DNA of 15,958 bases from CAYVOX01 sp964453035 (GCA_964453035.1 CAYVOX010000069.1:1-15958), one strand, 5' to 3'. Counted from the stretch's first letter, positions 1 through 7,216 are shown. The notes: generated by a model from the sequence alone, not told the origin. Numbers and translations: made by a program.

Positions 1-1288
1 CCCAGGCATATTTGGAATCAAGTTCTATCGCCCGGTCAAAGTCTGCCAGCGCTTCCGCGTACCGCCCCATCTGCCGCTTCGTCTCCCCGCGGCTGGCAAG
101 CGCCCAGGTATATTTGGCATCCAGCGCAATCGCCTGGTTATAGTCCTCCAGTGCTTCCGCATACCGCCCCATCTGCCGCTTTGTCTCCCCACGATGGGCA
201 TAACTCCAGGCTTCCTTGTAACCAAGCGTGTCAATCGCCCGGTCTAATTCCGCCAGTGCTTCTGCGTATTGCCCCATCTGCCGCTTTGTCTCCCCGCGGA
301 TGGCAATCGCCCGCGCATTCTTGGGGTCAAGTTCTATCGCCTGGTCAAAATCCGCCAGCGCTTCCGCGAACCGACCAGCCTCGCGGTGCGCCTCACCGCG
401 GCTCGCCAGGGTTTTAGCATCTTCATTTTTGCCTGCCGGGGGTTTAACCGCAGCAGCCGGTGCCGGTTTCAACGCCTCTGCCAGCCCCGCAACCAACGCC
501 GTCCCGCTTGCAAAGCGCTCTGGCGGTTTCTTGGCCAGCGCCTGGTTCAGCACTGCGCTCACCGCCTGCGGCAGCTTCGCGTTCGCTTTGTGCGCTTCCG
601 GCGGCGGCGTGCGCATATGCCCTTCCAACACGTCAAATTCATCCCCCTCAAACGGCAATCGCCCCACCAGCAGCCGGTAAGCCACCACCCCCAGCGCATA
701 CAGGTCCGTCTGCGCGCTCAACGTCACATTTCGCCGGATTTGCTCCGGCGCCATGTAACCCGCCGTGCCGCGCCCCAATCGGGTGAGGTCGTCGCCGGTA
801 TAGGCTTCTGCGCTGCCCCCTTCCAGTTCCCGCGCCAGGCCAAAATCCAGCATCACCGCCCGCCCGTCCTCCGCCAGCAGCATCACGTTCTTCGGCTTCA
901 GGTCGCGGTGCAGCACGCCCTTCTTGTGGGCGTAGTCCAACCCGGCCGCCAGGTCGCTCAACACTGCCAGCGCCTTTTTCTGGTCAAGCGGTTTGCCTTC
1001 CTGCAGCACTGCGTCCAGGCGCTGCCCCTCCAGGTTATCCATGACAATGAAGTAGTCTCCCCCCACCTCATCGTAATCCAACACGGGCACAATGTTCGGG
1101 TGACGCAGGGTCATGGCCAGCGCCGCCTCTTTCTGGAAATCCGCCACGGCTTTGGGCGAAGCCACCAGTTCATGGCGCAGCAATTTCAGCGCCACCACCA
1201 CCCCCAGCGGGTTGCGCGCGCGGTAAACCTCGCCGTAGCTGCCCTTGCCCAGGCTTTCCAGTAGTTCGTATTTACCAATCTTGTTCAT
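1..1288 (-). CDS. Hanks-type Ser/Thr protein kinase with C-terminal TPR repeats (partial, C-terminus off window)
   Basis: The predicted protein transfers phosphate from ATP to Ser/Thr of unknown target proteins. The kinase domain (about residues 7-270) has all core motifs: Gly-rich loop GKGSYGEV at 14-21, Lys35 in VALK, alpha-C Glu54, HRDLKPKN at 127-134, DFG at 148-150 and APE at 180-182. No membrane segment follows; an Ala/Pro linker (about 285-305) leads into at least four TPR units with the pattern GRYAEAL..D..AI.LD. At DNA level these units are near-copies spaced 102, 105 and 102 bp (34-35 residues). The start is ATG at 1288, with AGGAGG (1296-1301) seven bases upstream. The reading frame is open to base 1, so the C-terminus and the number of TPRs are unknown. 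The TPRs probably recruit a partner or substrate. It is transcribed divergently from the riboswitch gene. Confidence 0.95.
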   Translation of the reverse strand, partial: MNKIGKYELLESLGKGSYGEVYRARNPLGVVVALKLLRHELVASPKAVADFQKEAALAMTLRHPNIVPVLDYDEVGGDYFIVMDNLEGQRLDAVLQEGKPLDQKKALAVLSDLAAGLDYAHKKGVLHRDLKPKNVMLLAEDGRAVMLDFGLARELEGGSAEAYTGDDLTRLGRGTAGYMAPEQIRRNVTLSAQTDLYALGVVAYRLLVGRLPFEGDEFDVLEGHMRTPPPEAHKANAKLPQAVSAVLNQALAKKPPERFASGTALVAGLAEALKPAPAAAVKPPAGKNEDAKTLASRGEAHREAGRFAEALADFDQAIELDPKNARAIAIRGETKRQMGQYAEALAELDRAIDTLGYKEAWSYAHRGETKRQMGRYAEALEDYNQAIALDAKYTWALASRGETKRQMGRYAEALADFDRAIELDSKYAW

Positions 1289-1295
1289 GCCTTAC

Positions 1296-1326
1296 CCTCC
1301 TGAAGGTGCAATGCAGGTCCATTATA
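1296..1326 (-). promoter_or_regulatory. Kinase gene -10 box and Shine-Dalgarno
   Basis: Read on the minus strand there is a perfect TATAAT (1326-1321) 32 bases before the kinase ATG, then AGGAGG (1301-1296) seven bases before it. I see no good -35 box at 16-18 bases, so this may be a weak or activator-dependent promoter. Confidence 0.5.
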
Positions 1327-1460
1327 GCCAATTTTCCCGCGCGCCGCTGAAATTTCACAGCCCCAAAGGAGCGCGGGCGCATTTGCCACAACCCGCAGTG
1401 CACATCGGTTGCGTGAGCGGTAAAAGAATATCGCTCCCCATGCCCTTCTGAGCCCCTTTG

Positions 1461-1482
1461 TCACACTTGCCTGCAAGTGTGA
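1461..1482. other. Perfect 22-bp inverted repeat in the divergent intergenic region
   Basis: TCACACTTGC and GCAAGTGTGA form perfect 10-bp arms around a 2-base spacer. It lies between the kinase promoter and the riboswitch promoter, with no T-tract on either side, so an operator is more likely than a terminator. The rest of 1327-1608 shows nothing I can name beyond a pyrimidine-rich stretch at about 1509-1535. Confidence 0.45.
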
Positions 1483-1608
1483 GCGCAGCAAAGAATCTCG
1501 CGCCTACCCACCTTTTTTTCCTTTCTTTTATTCAACTTAATGGCTACGCGCATATTTTTACACCCCCCAGACCCCCCATTTCTTAACCAAACCTTAACCT
1601 TCAGCCCC

Positions 1609-1636
1609 TTGAATACCCTCATTAATCGGTTATACT
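1609..1636 (+). promoter_or_regulatory. Sigma-70-like promoter for the riboswitch transcript
   Basis: TTGAAT (1609-1614), a 16-base spacer, then TATACT (1631-1636). Transcription would begin near 1643, just before the conserved 5' strand of the aptamer, which is the expected geometry for a riboswitch leader. Confidence 0.65.
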
Positions 1637-1650
1637 CCCCCTTAATCAAA

Positions 1651-1793
1651 TATCTCGTATCGCCGAATCCTCAACGCGGCCCTTTCCCGGACCGCAGAGC
1701 GGGGGATTCTCCTGGGGCGAATCAGCGCGCAAGCGTTGTAGAGCAAGTCTTCTGTTCGAGCCCGGCAACTAACCTCGCAGGCGTGGAAGAAGC
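1651..1793 (+). promoter_or_regulatory. Cyclic-di-AMP riboswitch aptamer (ydaO/yuaA family)
   Basis: The RNA is expected to bind cyclic di-AMP and lower downstream expression when the ligand is bound, as in other members of this class. The class-specific blocks appear in order: CGCCGAATCCT at 1661, GGGGGATTCTCC at about 1689, GGGGCGAATC at about 1704, and near the 3' end the signature CAACTAACCTCGCAGGCG (1766-1783). The closing helix P1 can be CGCC (1661-1664) with GGCG (1780-1783). I identified it by recall of the family consensus, not by a covariance-model search. Family members in other bacteria control cell-wall hydrolases and ion or osmolyte transport; here the only downstream gene is a 64-codon orphan. 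Confidence 0.85.
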
Positions 1794-1912
1794 CCTTATG
1801 ACCTCCCGGTCATCTGGGTCCACGCGGCAACGTTTGTTGATGCCGGGACGTATTTTACAAAACAGATCAGACTTGCTGATTTTTTCAATAGGCGGAGCTT
1901 TTCCGCTTCGCC
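1742..1912 (+). promoter_or_regulatory. Riboswitch expression platform: mutually exclusive pairings
   Basis: Bases 1742-1750 (AGCAAGTCT, inside the aptamer) are fully complementary to 1869-1877, the 5' side and loop of the terminator, and CTGTT at 1752-1756 extends this with AACAG at 1861-1865. Separately, GCGTGGA (1781-1787), which overlaps the P1 3' strand, pairs with TCCACGC (1819-1825), closing a hairpin that also holds CCC/GGG and ATGACC/GGTCAT. Forming the aptamer should therefore free the terminator. A last hairpin, GGCGGAGC/GCTTCGCC (1891-1912), sits just before the ribosome binding site. Confidence 0.65.
1864..1885 (+). terminator. Riboswitch-controlled intrinsic terminator (attenuator)
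   Basis: ATCAG (1866-1870), loop ACTTG, CTGAT (1876-1880), then a T-tract. The stem reaches 7 bp by adding A1864/T1882 and a G-T pair. It is AT-rich and weak for a constitutive terminator, which suits a conditional one. Confidence 0.6.
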
Positions 1913-1925
1913 TCAGGAGTGAACC

Positions 1926-2120
1926 ATGTTAGACCAGTACTTTTCAACCCACCGCAAACAGCCCAGGCCCGCCCGTGAAATTAACCTTCACGTGCGCGCC
2001 ATCGAGCGCCAGGCCGCCATCAACGGCGTCATGGCCTCAGACAGCGGCTCCACCCGCCTGGCCCAGGCCCTCAAAGCCCTGCCCCACCGGGTGCGCCTGC
2101 TGGTGACCTTCTTCCTCTAA
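1926..2120 (+). CDS. 64-residue orphan small protein under cyclic-di-AMP riboswitch control
   Basis: I do not recognise a family. The protein is basic, with His/Arg-rich N-terminal residues (1-25), a likely amphipathic helix (about 17-35, EINLHVRAIERQAAING), a Ser/Gly-rich turn, and a hydrophobic C-terminus ending LLVTFFL. There is no signal peptide or full membrane helix. The ATG at 1926 is preceded by AGGAG (1915-1919) at six bases, so translation is well supported. The gene is monocistronic: its own promoter and riboswitch lie upstream, a terminator follows at 2149, and the next gene is on the other strand. That makes this protein the only evident output of the riboswitch. It could be a small effector of envelope or osmotic homeostasis, but that is inferred only from the usual riboswitch regulon. 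Confidence 0.75.
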   Translation: MLDQYFSTHRKQPRPAREINLHVRAIERQAAINGVMASDSGSTRLAQALKALPHRVRLLVTFFL

Positions 2121-2148
2121 AAACAGCTACCGACGAAGCTGTCCATAG

Positions 2149-2182
2149 AAAAAGGGCGTTCCCTTGCGGGAGCGCCCTTTGC
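2149..2182. terminator. Bidirectional intrinsic terminator between convergent genes
   Basis: AAAGGGCG-T-TCCC and GGGA-G-CGCCCTTT form a stem of about 12 pairs around a TTGC loop. On the minus strand it is followed by TTTTT, so it should end the phosphatase operon well. On the plus strand it ends the small-protein mRNA with a shorter T-run. Confidence 0.75.
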
Positions 2183-2198
2183 CATTAAATAACCTCTC

Positions 2199-2325
2199 GG
2201 CGGGTCACAGGTCCGCCCTGCGATTCTTCCTCCACCACCAAACCCCAAAGGTTTTAGAAACCTTTGGGGTTTCTTGCTCCTCGCTGCAATGCGGCGGGTC
2301 ACAGAAGAGCCCTGCGACTCTATCC
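2199..2325. repeat. Two direct copies of an intergenic repeat
   Basis: Copies at 2199-2230 and 2293-2325 share GGCGGGTCACAG then CCCTGCGA.TCT. They flank the palindrome at 2240-2272. No coding potential is convincing in 2183-2371. Another short palindrome, AGACCT-GAC-AGGTCT, lies at 2333-2347. Confidence 0.6.
2240..2272. repeat. Perfect 15-bp palindrome, dispersed intergenic repeat copy 1
   Basis: AAACCCCAAAGGTTT, a 3-base loop, and its exact complement. Flanks 2232-2280 (CCACCACCAAA ... TTGCTCC) recur at 8224-8259 in shortened form, so this is a dispersed element and not only a local terminator. It may still act as a backup terminator for the phosphatase operon. Confidence 0.65.
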
Positions 2326-2371
2326 CCAAAAAAGACCTGACAGGTCTCCTCTCCCCCGCTTCAGCGCCCCC

Positions 2372-3088
2372 CTACGAAATCATCTCCCCCGGCAAAAAAT
2401 CCGTCCGGTTCAAATACATCACATCCACCGACCCGTTCTGGAAATCCAGCCGGCTGATGCCCGTGTTGTTGCTCACAAACCAGAACGACTCGCTGCGCGG
2501 CAAACCCAGCGCCGCGCACAGCACGTAATTGTAAAACCCGCCGTGACTCACCACCGCCACCCGGTCGTCCGTCCCCCCGTGAACCTCCAGCAGCCGGCGG
2601 ATAACACGCTCCGCGCGCGGCAGCCGCTCCTCTTTCTTCTCAAAGTCGCGGTTCCACCAGCCCGCCTCGCCCACCTCCGGCGGCAGCACCAGGCGCGGAA
2701 AGCGCCGCGCCAGCACGCTGCGCGGGTTGCCCGGCAAGCCCACCGGCTCGCCCGTCGCCCCATCCGCCAGCCAGATGCCCCCACCCTCGTGCAGATCCAG
2801 CCAGCCCACCGGCGCAAGCCCCAGCGCCTGGCCCACCGCCTCCGCCGTCAGCGCCGCCCGCACCATCAGGCTGCAATACAGGTGCGTGATGCCGTACCCC
2901 CCGCCCGGCGTCCCGTCCTCAGCCCTGGCTCCCGGGTGCCCCGCGCGCAGCGTCTCAGCCAGCCGCGCCGCCTGGCGCTGCCCAAGTTCGGTCAACTCCG
3001 GGTCCTGCACCCGGCCCACATCTTCGCCCGTCGCATCGTACAACGCATTGTTGGCCGATTGCGCGTGCCGGATAAAATAAAAAATCAT
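2372..3088 (-). CDS. Histidine phosphatase (phosphoglycerate mutase-like) family protein
   Basis: A 238-residue cytosolic protein of the branch-1 histidine phosphatase superfamily, which removes phosphate through a phosphohistidine intermediate. The N-terminal RHAQS (residues 7-11) supplies the nucleophilic His8. Arg77 in CSLMVRAALTAE, the likely general acid Glu101 in LHEGGG, and His182 in SHGGF complete the site. The ending NNTGISRLDF is typical of the family. I chose ATG at 3088, which puts RHAQ at the normal distance from the start; a longer frame opens at 3262 but would lie wholly inside the ligase gene. It starts five bases after the ligase stop, so the two are probably translationally coupled. 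The substrate cannot be read from the sequence; a lipid- or sugar-phosphate intermediate of the operon is possible. Confidence 0.88.
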   Translation of the reverse strand: MIFYFIRHAQSANNALYDATGEDVGRVQDPELTELGQRQAARLAETLRAGHPGARAEDGTPGGGYGITHLYCSLMVRAALTAEAVGQALGLAPVGWLDLHEGGGIWLADGATGEPVGLPGNPRSVLARRFPRLVLPPEVGEAGWWNRDFEKKEERLPRAERVIRRLLEVHGGTDDRVAVVSHGGFYNYVLCAALGLPRSESFWFVSNNTGISRLDFQNGSVDVMYLNRTDFLPGEMIS

Positions 3089-3093
3089 ACCGC

Positions 3094-4776
3094 TCAGCCT
3101 TTGCCTTTTTCTTTGAGATACTTTTCGCGGTTGGCCAGCCGCGCCGTCTTGCCGCTGCTGGTCTTCACAATCCACGGTGGATGCACAATCATCACATCGC
3201 GCAGCGCAATCGCCGAGCCGCGGTTCACCGCCAGGCGGATATCCTCGGCAATCTGGTCGCATTCCTCCGGGTCGGTGGTATCCACCTCCGCCACGATGAC
3301 CACATCCTCCGTCCCGGCCTGCTCGTCAAACACGCCGAAAGCGCTCACCCGCCCGGCATGCACCCCCTGCACCTGCATCGCCAGCAGTTCCAGGTCCTGC
3401 GGGTAAACATTTTTGCCCGCCACGATGATGAGGTCCTTCTTGCGCCCCGCCACGTAAACCTCGCCGTCGGCCATGTAGCCGTAATCCCCGGTCAGGTACC
3501 AGCCGTTGAGGAAAGCCTTGGCGGTGGCATCCTCACGGTGGAAATAGCCCGTCAGCATGCAGTCGCTGCGCAGCGCCAGCTCCCCGATGGTGCGCTCCGG
3601 CAGATCCTGGCCGTCGTCGCTCACCACCTTCACCTCCGTCCCGCGGATCGGCCGCCCCGCTGAGACCATCTTCACCGCCGGGAGCCCCTCCACCGCTGGC
3701 AGCGCCAGGCGCTGCATCTGCATCGCGTCGCGGTCAATCGCATCGATGGTCACCGCCCCCTCCACCCCGCCCTGCGTCACCGCGAAGGTATTCTCGGCCA
3801 TCGCGTAGCACGTCCACAGCGCTTCGGCTTTAAACCCGTAGGGCGCAAAGCGCTCCAGAAAGCGCATGTGGCTCTCGTAGCGCATCGGCTCCGAGCAGTT
3901 GCTCACCCCGCGCCACGAGGAAAGATCAATCCCCTCCAGGTCGCGCGCGCGGATCTTGCTGGCGCAAAAATTATAGGCAAAATTCGGCAGCCAGCTCAAC
4001 GTGCCGCGGTATTTAGTCACCGCCTGCAGCAGCCGGTAAGGCGCCCGCACCCACTCAAACGGCGACATAATCACCAGCAGCCGCCCCCACAGGATGGGCA
4101 TCAAAAATCCCGCAATCAATCCCATATCGTGATACAGCGGCAGCCAGCTCACAATCACGTCATCCTCGCGCAGTTGCAGCGCCGCGCTGTAATCCACCAG
4201 CTGATTCAACACCGCCCGGTGCGAAAGCGCCACCCCCTTCTGCAGCCCGGTGGTGCCGGAAGAATGCTGCAGCAGCACGATATCCTCCGCCGCCTGCCGC
4301 AGCCCGCCCAGTGATTCAAAATCCGGCGCGGATGGCCCCTCCACCTGCTCCGCCACCAGCACCGCGCGCACCGAATCGCCCGTTTTCAGCGCCGCGCGCA
4401 CCTCCGGCTCGAACTCGGTGTAGGTCACAATGGCTGCCGGTTTGGTGATGCCCACCAGCGAAGCCAGGTCGGCCCGGTAGCGCTCCGGCAGCAGCTTTTC
4501 GGTCAGAAACGGCATAATCGAGGGGATGGCCCCGTGCAAAACGGCGCCAAAGAAGGCAAACACCAGCTCCGGGCTGTGCTGCAGAATCAGCACCACCACC
4601 TCGCCCGGCCCGATTCCCGCCCGCTGCAGCGCGCGGGTATAGGCGTTGGCCCCGTCCAACAGTTGACGGTAGCTCACCGGGCGGTCGGGCTGCCCGGCGT
4701 GCTGCAAAATGATGGCAATCTGTTCCGGCTGGGCCTGGTAGGCCCGCTGTAAAAGTTTTGGGAGGGTTTCTTCCAA
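3094..4776 (-). CDS. Fatty acyl-AMP ligase (FAAL-type, ANL superfamily)
   Basis: A 560-residue adenylating enzyme that should activate a fatty acid with ATP and pass the acyl group to a carrier protein. ANL motifs are in order: SSGTTGLQKGV (172-182, P-loop-like A3), WLPLYHDMGL (211-220), CYAMAENTFAV (323-333, A5), GWYLTGDYGY (425-434, A7), GRKKDLIIVAGKNVYPQDLE (444-463, A8 hinge) and KTSSGKTAR with catalytic Lys543 (A10). WLPLYHDMGL and NVYPQDLE are usual in acyl-AMP ligases, and the adjacent ACP gene (8 bases upstream) favours ACP rather than CoA as acceptor. The start is TTG at 4776, supported by AGGG about seven bases upstream, the length and the lack of any nearby ATG. Chain-length preference cannot be seen. 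A fatty acyl-CoA synthetase is the main alternative. Confidence 0.88.
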   Translation of the reverse strand: MEETLPKLLQRAYQAQPEQIAIILQHAGQPDRPVSYRQLLDGANAYTRALQRAGIGPGEVVVLILQHSPELVFAFFGAVLHGAIPSIMPFLTEKLLPERYRADLASLVGITKPAAIVTYTEFEPEVRAALKTGDSVRAVLVAEQVEGPSAPDFESLGGLRQAAEDIVLLQHSSGTTGLQKGVALSHRAVLNQLVDYSAALQLREDDVIVSWLPLYHDMGLIAGFLMPILWGRLLVIMSPFEWVRAPYRLLQAVTKYRGTLSWLPNFAYNFCASKIRARDLEGIDLSSWRGVSNCSEPMRYESHMRFLERFAPYGFKAEALWTCYAMAENTFAVTQGGVEGAVTIDAIDRDAMQMQRLALPAVEGLPAVKMVSAGRPIRGTEVKVVSDDGQDLPERTIGELALRSDCMLTGYFHREDATAKAFLNGWYLTGDYGYMADGEVYVAGRKKDLIIVAGKNVYPQDLELLAMQVQGVHAGRVSAFGVFDEQAGTEDVVIVAEVDTTDPEECDQIAEDIRLAVNRGSAIALRDVMIVHPPWIVKTSSGKTARLANREKYLKEKGKG

Positions 4777-4784
4777 TTTAAGCC

Positions 4785-5030
4785 CTACATGCGCGCCTGG
4801 ACCAGCTCAACCAGCTGCTCCAGCGTGTCGAACACGTCCGGCGTCAGCTCGGTATCATCAATGTGCACCCCGTAAAGGTCCTCCACCACAATCGCCAGTT
4901 CCACCAGGTCCATCGAGGGGATCAACCCGCTGGTGATGAGGGCTTCATCCGGTTTAATCTTGCGGTTGGGGCGCTTCAGCACCTTCGCGGCGATTTCCTG
5001 CGCCAGTGTCGCGAGCATCTCGTCATTCAT
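4785..5030 (-). CDS. Acyl carrier protein
   Basis: An 81-residue acidic four-helix carrier protein. The phosphopantetheine attachment site is Ser39 in GLIPSMDLVELA; the canonical Asp-Ser is Pro-Ser here, while the following hydrophobic/Glu pattern (LVELAIVVEDLYG) is normal. It differs from the housekeeping fatty-acid ACP motif, and its position directly before an acyl-AMP ligase (8-base gap) indicates a dedicated carrier. The ATG at 5030 has a strong AAGGAG at seven bases. A 48-base gap separates it from the upstream lipoprotein gene. Small carrier proteins of this sort receive acyl or aminoacyl groups from adenylating enzymes; which group is used here is unknown. Confidence 0.9.
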   Translation of the reverse strand: MNDEMLATLAQEIAAKVLKRPNRKIKPDEALITSGLIPSMDLVELAIVVEDLYGVHIDDTELTPDVFDTLEQLVELVQARM

Positions 5031-5078
5031 GAAAAACTCTCCTTGGTAGGGTAAATTGGATCAAGGCGCGCCCCCCGC

Positions 5079-7172
5079 TCACGGCAGCCACTCCAGCCGC
5101 GTAAATAGCGGAAAATCCGCGCTCACTCCCCCTATTTTACCATCCACCACCTGTTTTACCTGCCCGCCGGGGATGCTCAGCAGCCGCAAATTGAGCCGGT
5201 AGCCCTCCGCCACCACCTCGGTGCCTGCCACCAGCAGCGCGTTGCCCTTTGGCGACCACGCCGCCGCGCCCCCCAGCACGTTAGCCGCGGCCAGCTCGGT
5301 GCGCTGGAACTCGGCCGTATCCAGCAAAAACACCCGCGGCCCATTCAGCCTGCCGGAATAATCGTTGCGCTCCACCAGCAGCGCCGCCAGCCAGCGCCCG
5401 CTCGGCGAGAAGGCCGCATCCACCGCGTAGCCCTCCGGCAGCGGCGACCACACCCGCGTGCGCGCCGGGGTGGTCACCGAAAGCACCGTCTGGTCTGCGG
5501 GATTGAGCGTCAGGTAGGCGATGGATTGTCCGTCCGCCGAAAATTCAGGCGCCAGCATGCCCTGCCATTCGCGCTCCAGTTTACCCTCCAGCGTGGTGGA
5601 AAACACCGCCTGGCGCACGCAGTCGCCCCTTGCGCGACACACCCCGCTCTGCCAGGTCACCCGCGTGGCGTCGCCCCCGCGCAGCAGCCCGATGGGCAGC
5701 GCGCCAGCGCCGGTCAGGCGGCGCGGAGCAGAGCCATCTGCCTTCGCCGCGTATATACCCACCTCGCCCTCGCGGTTGGCCAGGTACACCATCCCGCTGC
5801 CGTCTGCCAGCCAGGCCGCCCCCGCCAGCGGCCAGCCCCCGTCAAAAAAGTCGCCGGCAATCTTCACCCGCTGGCTGCCGTCAGGCCCTGCGCTGAACAG
5901 CTCCGACCCGCGGTTAATCAGGATGCGGCTGCCATCCGGGGCGACGGCCTGCAGGTCAAAGCCCGCCTCCGCCACCTGAACCAGCGCGCCGGCGTCAAAA
6001 TCATAGACGAATACCCCGCGCAGCAGGGTAGCGGCGTTCTGGCGCGCGCCCAGCCCAAAAATGATGCGCCCCACCGCCCCCGGGGTGGGCAAAACCGCCG
6101 CTGTGGGCCGGGCCGCGGGCGCATCCGTAGGCCGGGGCTGCGGCGCAGCGGCTGCCGCCGGGCCCAGGTCCTTCACCGCCCGCCGCACCGCGTCCAGCGT
6201 TTGCAGCGCCGTGAAGCTGCGCACCCCCCAGGCCTCCACGCTGATGTGAAAGCCGTCCGGGCGGGTGGGGTCCATGCCGCGGTTAAAAAGGGGCTGCGCC
6301 GCTCGCCAGAAGTTCCACAGCGGCAGGTCAAACTCGTAGGCCAGCTTTGCCGTCGCAAGGTTCAGGCTCTCATCCCCCTCCATGTTATCCGCCTTGGTGG
6401 CCAGCACCGGCAGCACCCCGCGCTGGATGAGAAACGTGATAATCTGGCGCATGTAGCGGGTGTAATTTTCGGTGGTGCGCCCCTCGTAATAAAACTCCAG
6501 GCTGATGATGGCAATGCTCGGGCGGTGCACGCGGTATTCGCACTCCAGCGGCGATTCCCCCGCCAGGCAAAAAGCCGGGTCGGCCACCTGCGGCTGCAGC
6601 ACCGCCCTGGCGTTGTAACCGCCCATCACCGCCATGCCGTTGCGGTTAAACGAGCCGGGAAAAGCGTCAATGGTCTCCTGCAGCGCGAGGTTCTCCCCCG
6701 TCAGCTTGTACCAGCCGGGCTTTTCATAGTTGCCCAGCAACACCTCTTTGATGCCCTGGCAATCGGCCACCTTGGAGAAAGCGCGCGGGTTGTTGCCCAG
6801 CGCCAGCCCCTGCTGGTAGATGGCCCTGGCCCTCCCGCTCACCGCCGGCACCACCGGCCATTCCTTCCACTTCAACGGGTCCAGCCGCGCATCTCTGGTG
6901 GCGGAGGGTGAAACGCTGGGGGTGGGCGTGGCGGTGGGGGTAGAAGTGGGCGCAGGCGAGGGAGTCTGGCTGGGGGTGGGGCTCGGCGCCGCGGTAGAGG
7001 CAGCCGGGCGCGGAGTCCAGCGCTGGCAGCACTCCTCGGTCGGCGTCGGCGTCGGCTCGGCGGTTTGGGTGGGCGCGGTCGGCGCGGGTCCCGCGCACCC
7101 CGCCAGCAGAACCAGCAGCGCTGCCGCCCCTGCCGCCATCCATGATTTTTTTGGCCGTATTTTCATGCTCAC
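5079..7172 (-). CDS. Lipoprotein with SGNH-like domain fused to a TolB/WD40-like beta-propeller
   Basis: A 697-residue secreted lipoprotein. The signal peptide ends in lipobox LAGC (23-26), followed by a long Thr/Pro/Ser/Ala linker (about 28-95). Residues 100-335 match the two other SGNH-like lipoproteins in this window, with ADC at 136-138 in the block-I position, a conserved Cys pair (202, 211), LPVLATKADN, WNFWRAAQ and DGFH (306-309, block V). The block-III GTND of its paralogue is replaced by SLEFYYEG, so classic esterase activity is doubtful. After a Pro/Ala linker, residues about 367-697 form a propeller with repeats such as APDGSRIL, SADGQSIAYL, SPSGRWLAAL and SPKGNALLVAG. The first start is GTG at 7172; ATG at 7166 is equally possible. 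It lies 44 bases after the preceding paralogue and probably in the same operon. Confidence 0.82.
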   Translation of the reverse strand: MSMKIRPKKSWMAAGAAALLVLLAGCAGPAPTAPTQTAEPTPTPTEECCQRWTPRPAASTAAPSPTPSQTPSPAPTSTPTATPTPSVSPSATRDARLDPLKWKEWPVVPAVSGRARAIYQQGLALGNNPRAFSKVADCQGIKEVLLGNYEKPGWYKLTGENLALQETIDAFPGSFNRNGMAVMGGYNARAVLQPQVADPAFCLAGESPLECEYRVHRPSIAIISLEFYYEGRTTENYTRYMRQIITFLIQRGVLPVLATKADNMEGDESLNLATAKLAYEFDLPLWNFWRAAQPLFNRGMDPTRPDGFHISVEAWGVRSFTALQTLDAVRRAVKDLGPAAAAAPQPRPTDAPAARPTAAVLPTPGAVGRIIFGLGARQNAATLLRGVFVYDFDAGALVQVAEAGFDLQAVAPDGSRILINRGSELFSAGPDGSQRVKIAGDFFDGGWPLAGAAWLADGSGMVYLANREGEVGIYAAKADGSAPRRLTGAGALPIGLLRGGDATRVTWQSGVCRARGDCVRQAVFSTTLEGKLEREWQGMLAPEFSADGQSIAYLTLNPADQTVLSVTTPARTRVWSPLPEGYAVDAAFSPSGRWLAALLVERNDYSGRLNGPRVFLLDTAEFQRTELAAANVLGGAAAWSPKGNALLVAGTEVVAEGYRLNLRLLSIPGGQVKQVVDGKIGGVSADFPLFTRLEWLP

Positions 7173-7216
7173 TCAGGCTTCAGCTTTTCCTCAATGGCGC
7201 AGCCGCGCGCTGAATT

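Noticed and set aside
269..1264. Long plus-strand ORF opposite the kinase
   Set aside because: Antisense shadow of a GC-rich gene; Arg/Gln/His-rich with no motif, while the minus strand encodes a full kinase.
1540..1932. Plus-strand 130-codon ORF before the small protein
   Set aside because: It runs through the promoter, riboswitch and terminator, has no ribosome binding site and no recognisable protein sequence.
3089..3262. Upstream extension of the phosphatase frame
   Set aside because: It would lie inside the ligase gene, and family members start just before the RHA/G motif.
2264..3406. 380-codon plus-strand ORF
   Set aside because: Opposite the phosphatase and ligase genes, which have full catalytic motifs; composition is typical of an antisense shadow.
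5526..6911. 461-codon plus-strand ORF
   Set aside because: Antisense to the SGNH-propeller lipoprotein, with a biased Arg/His/Gln composition.
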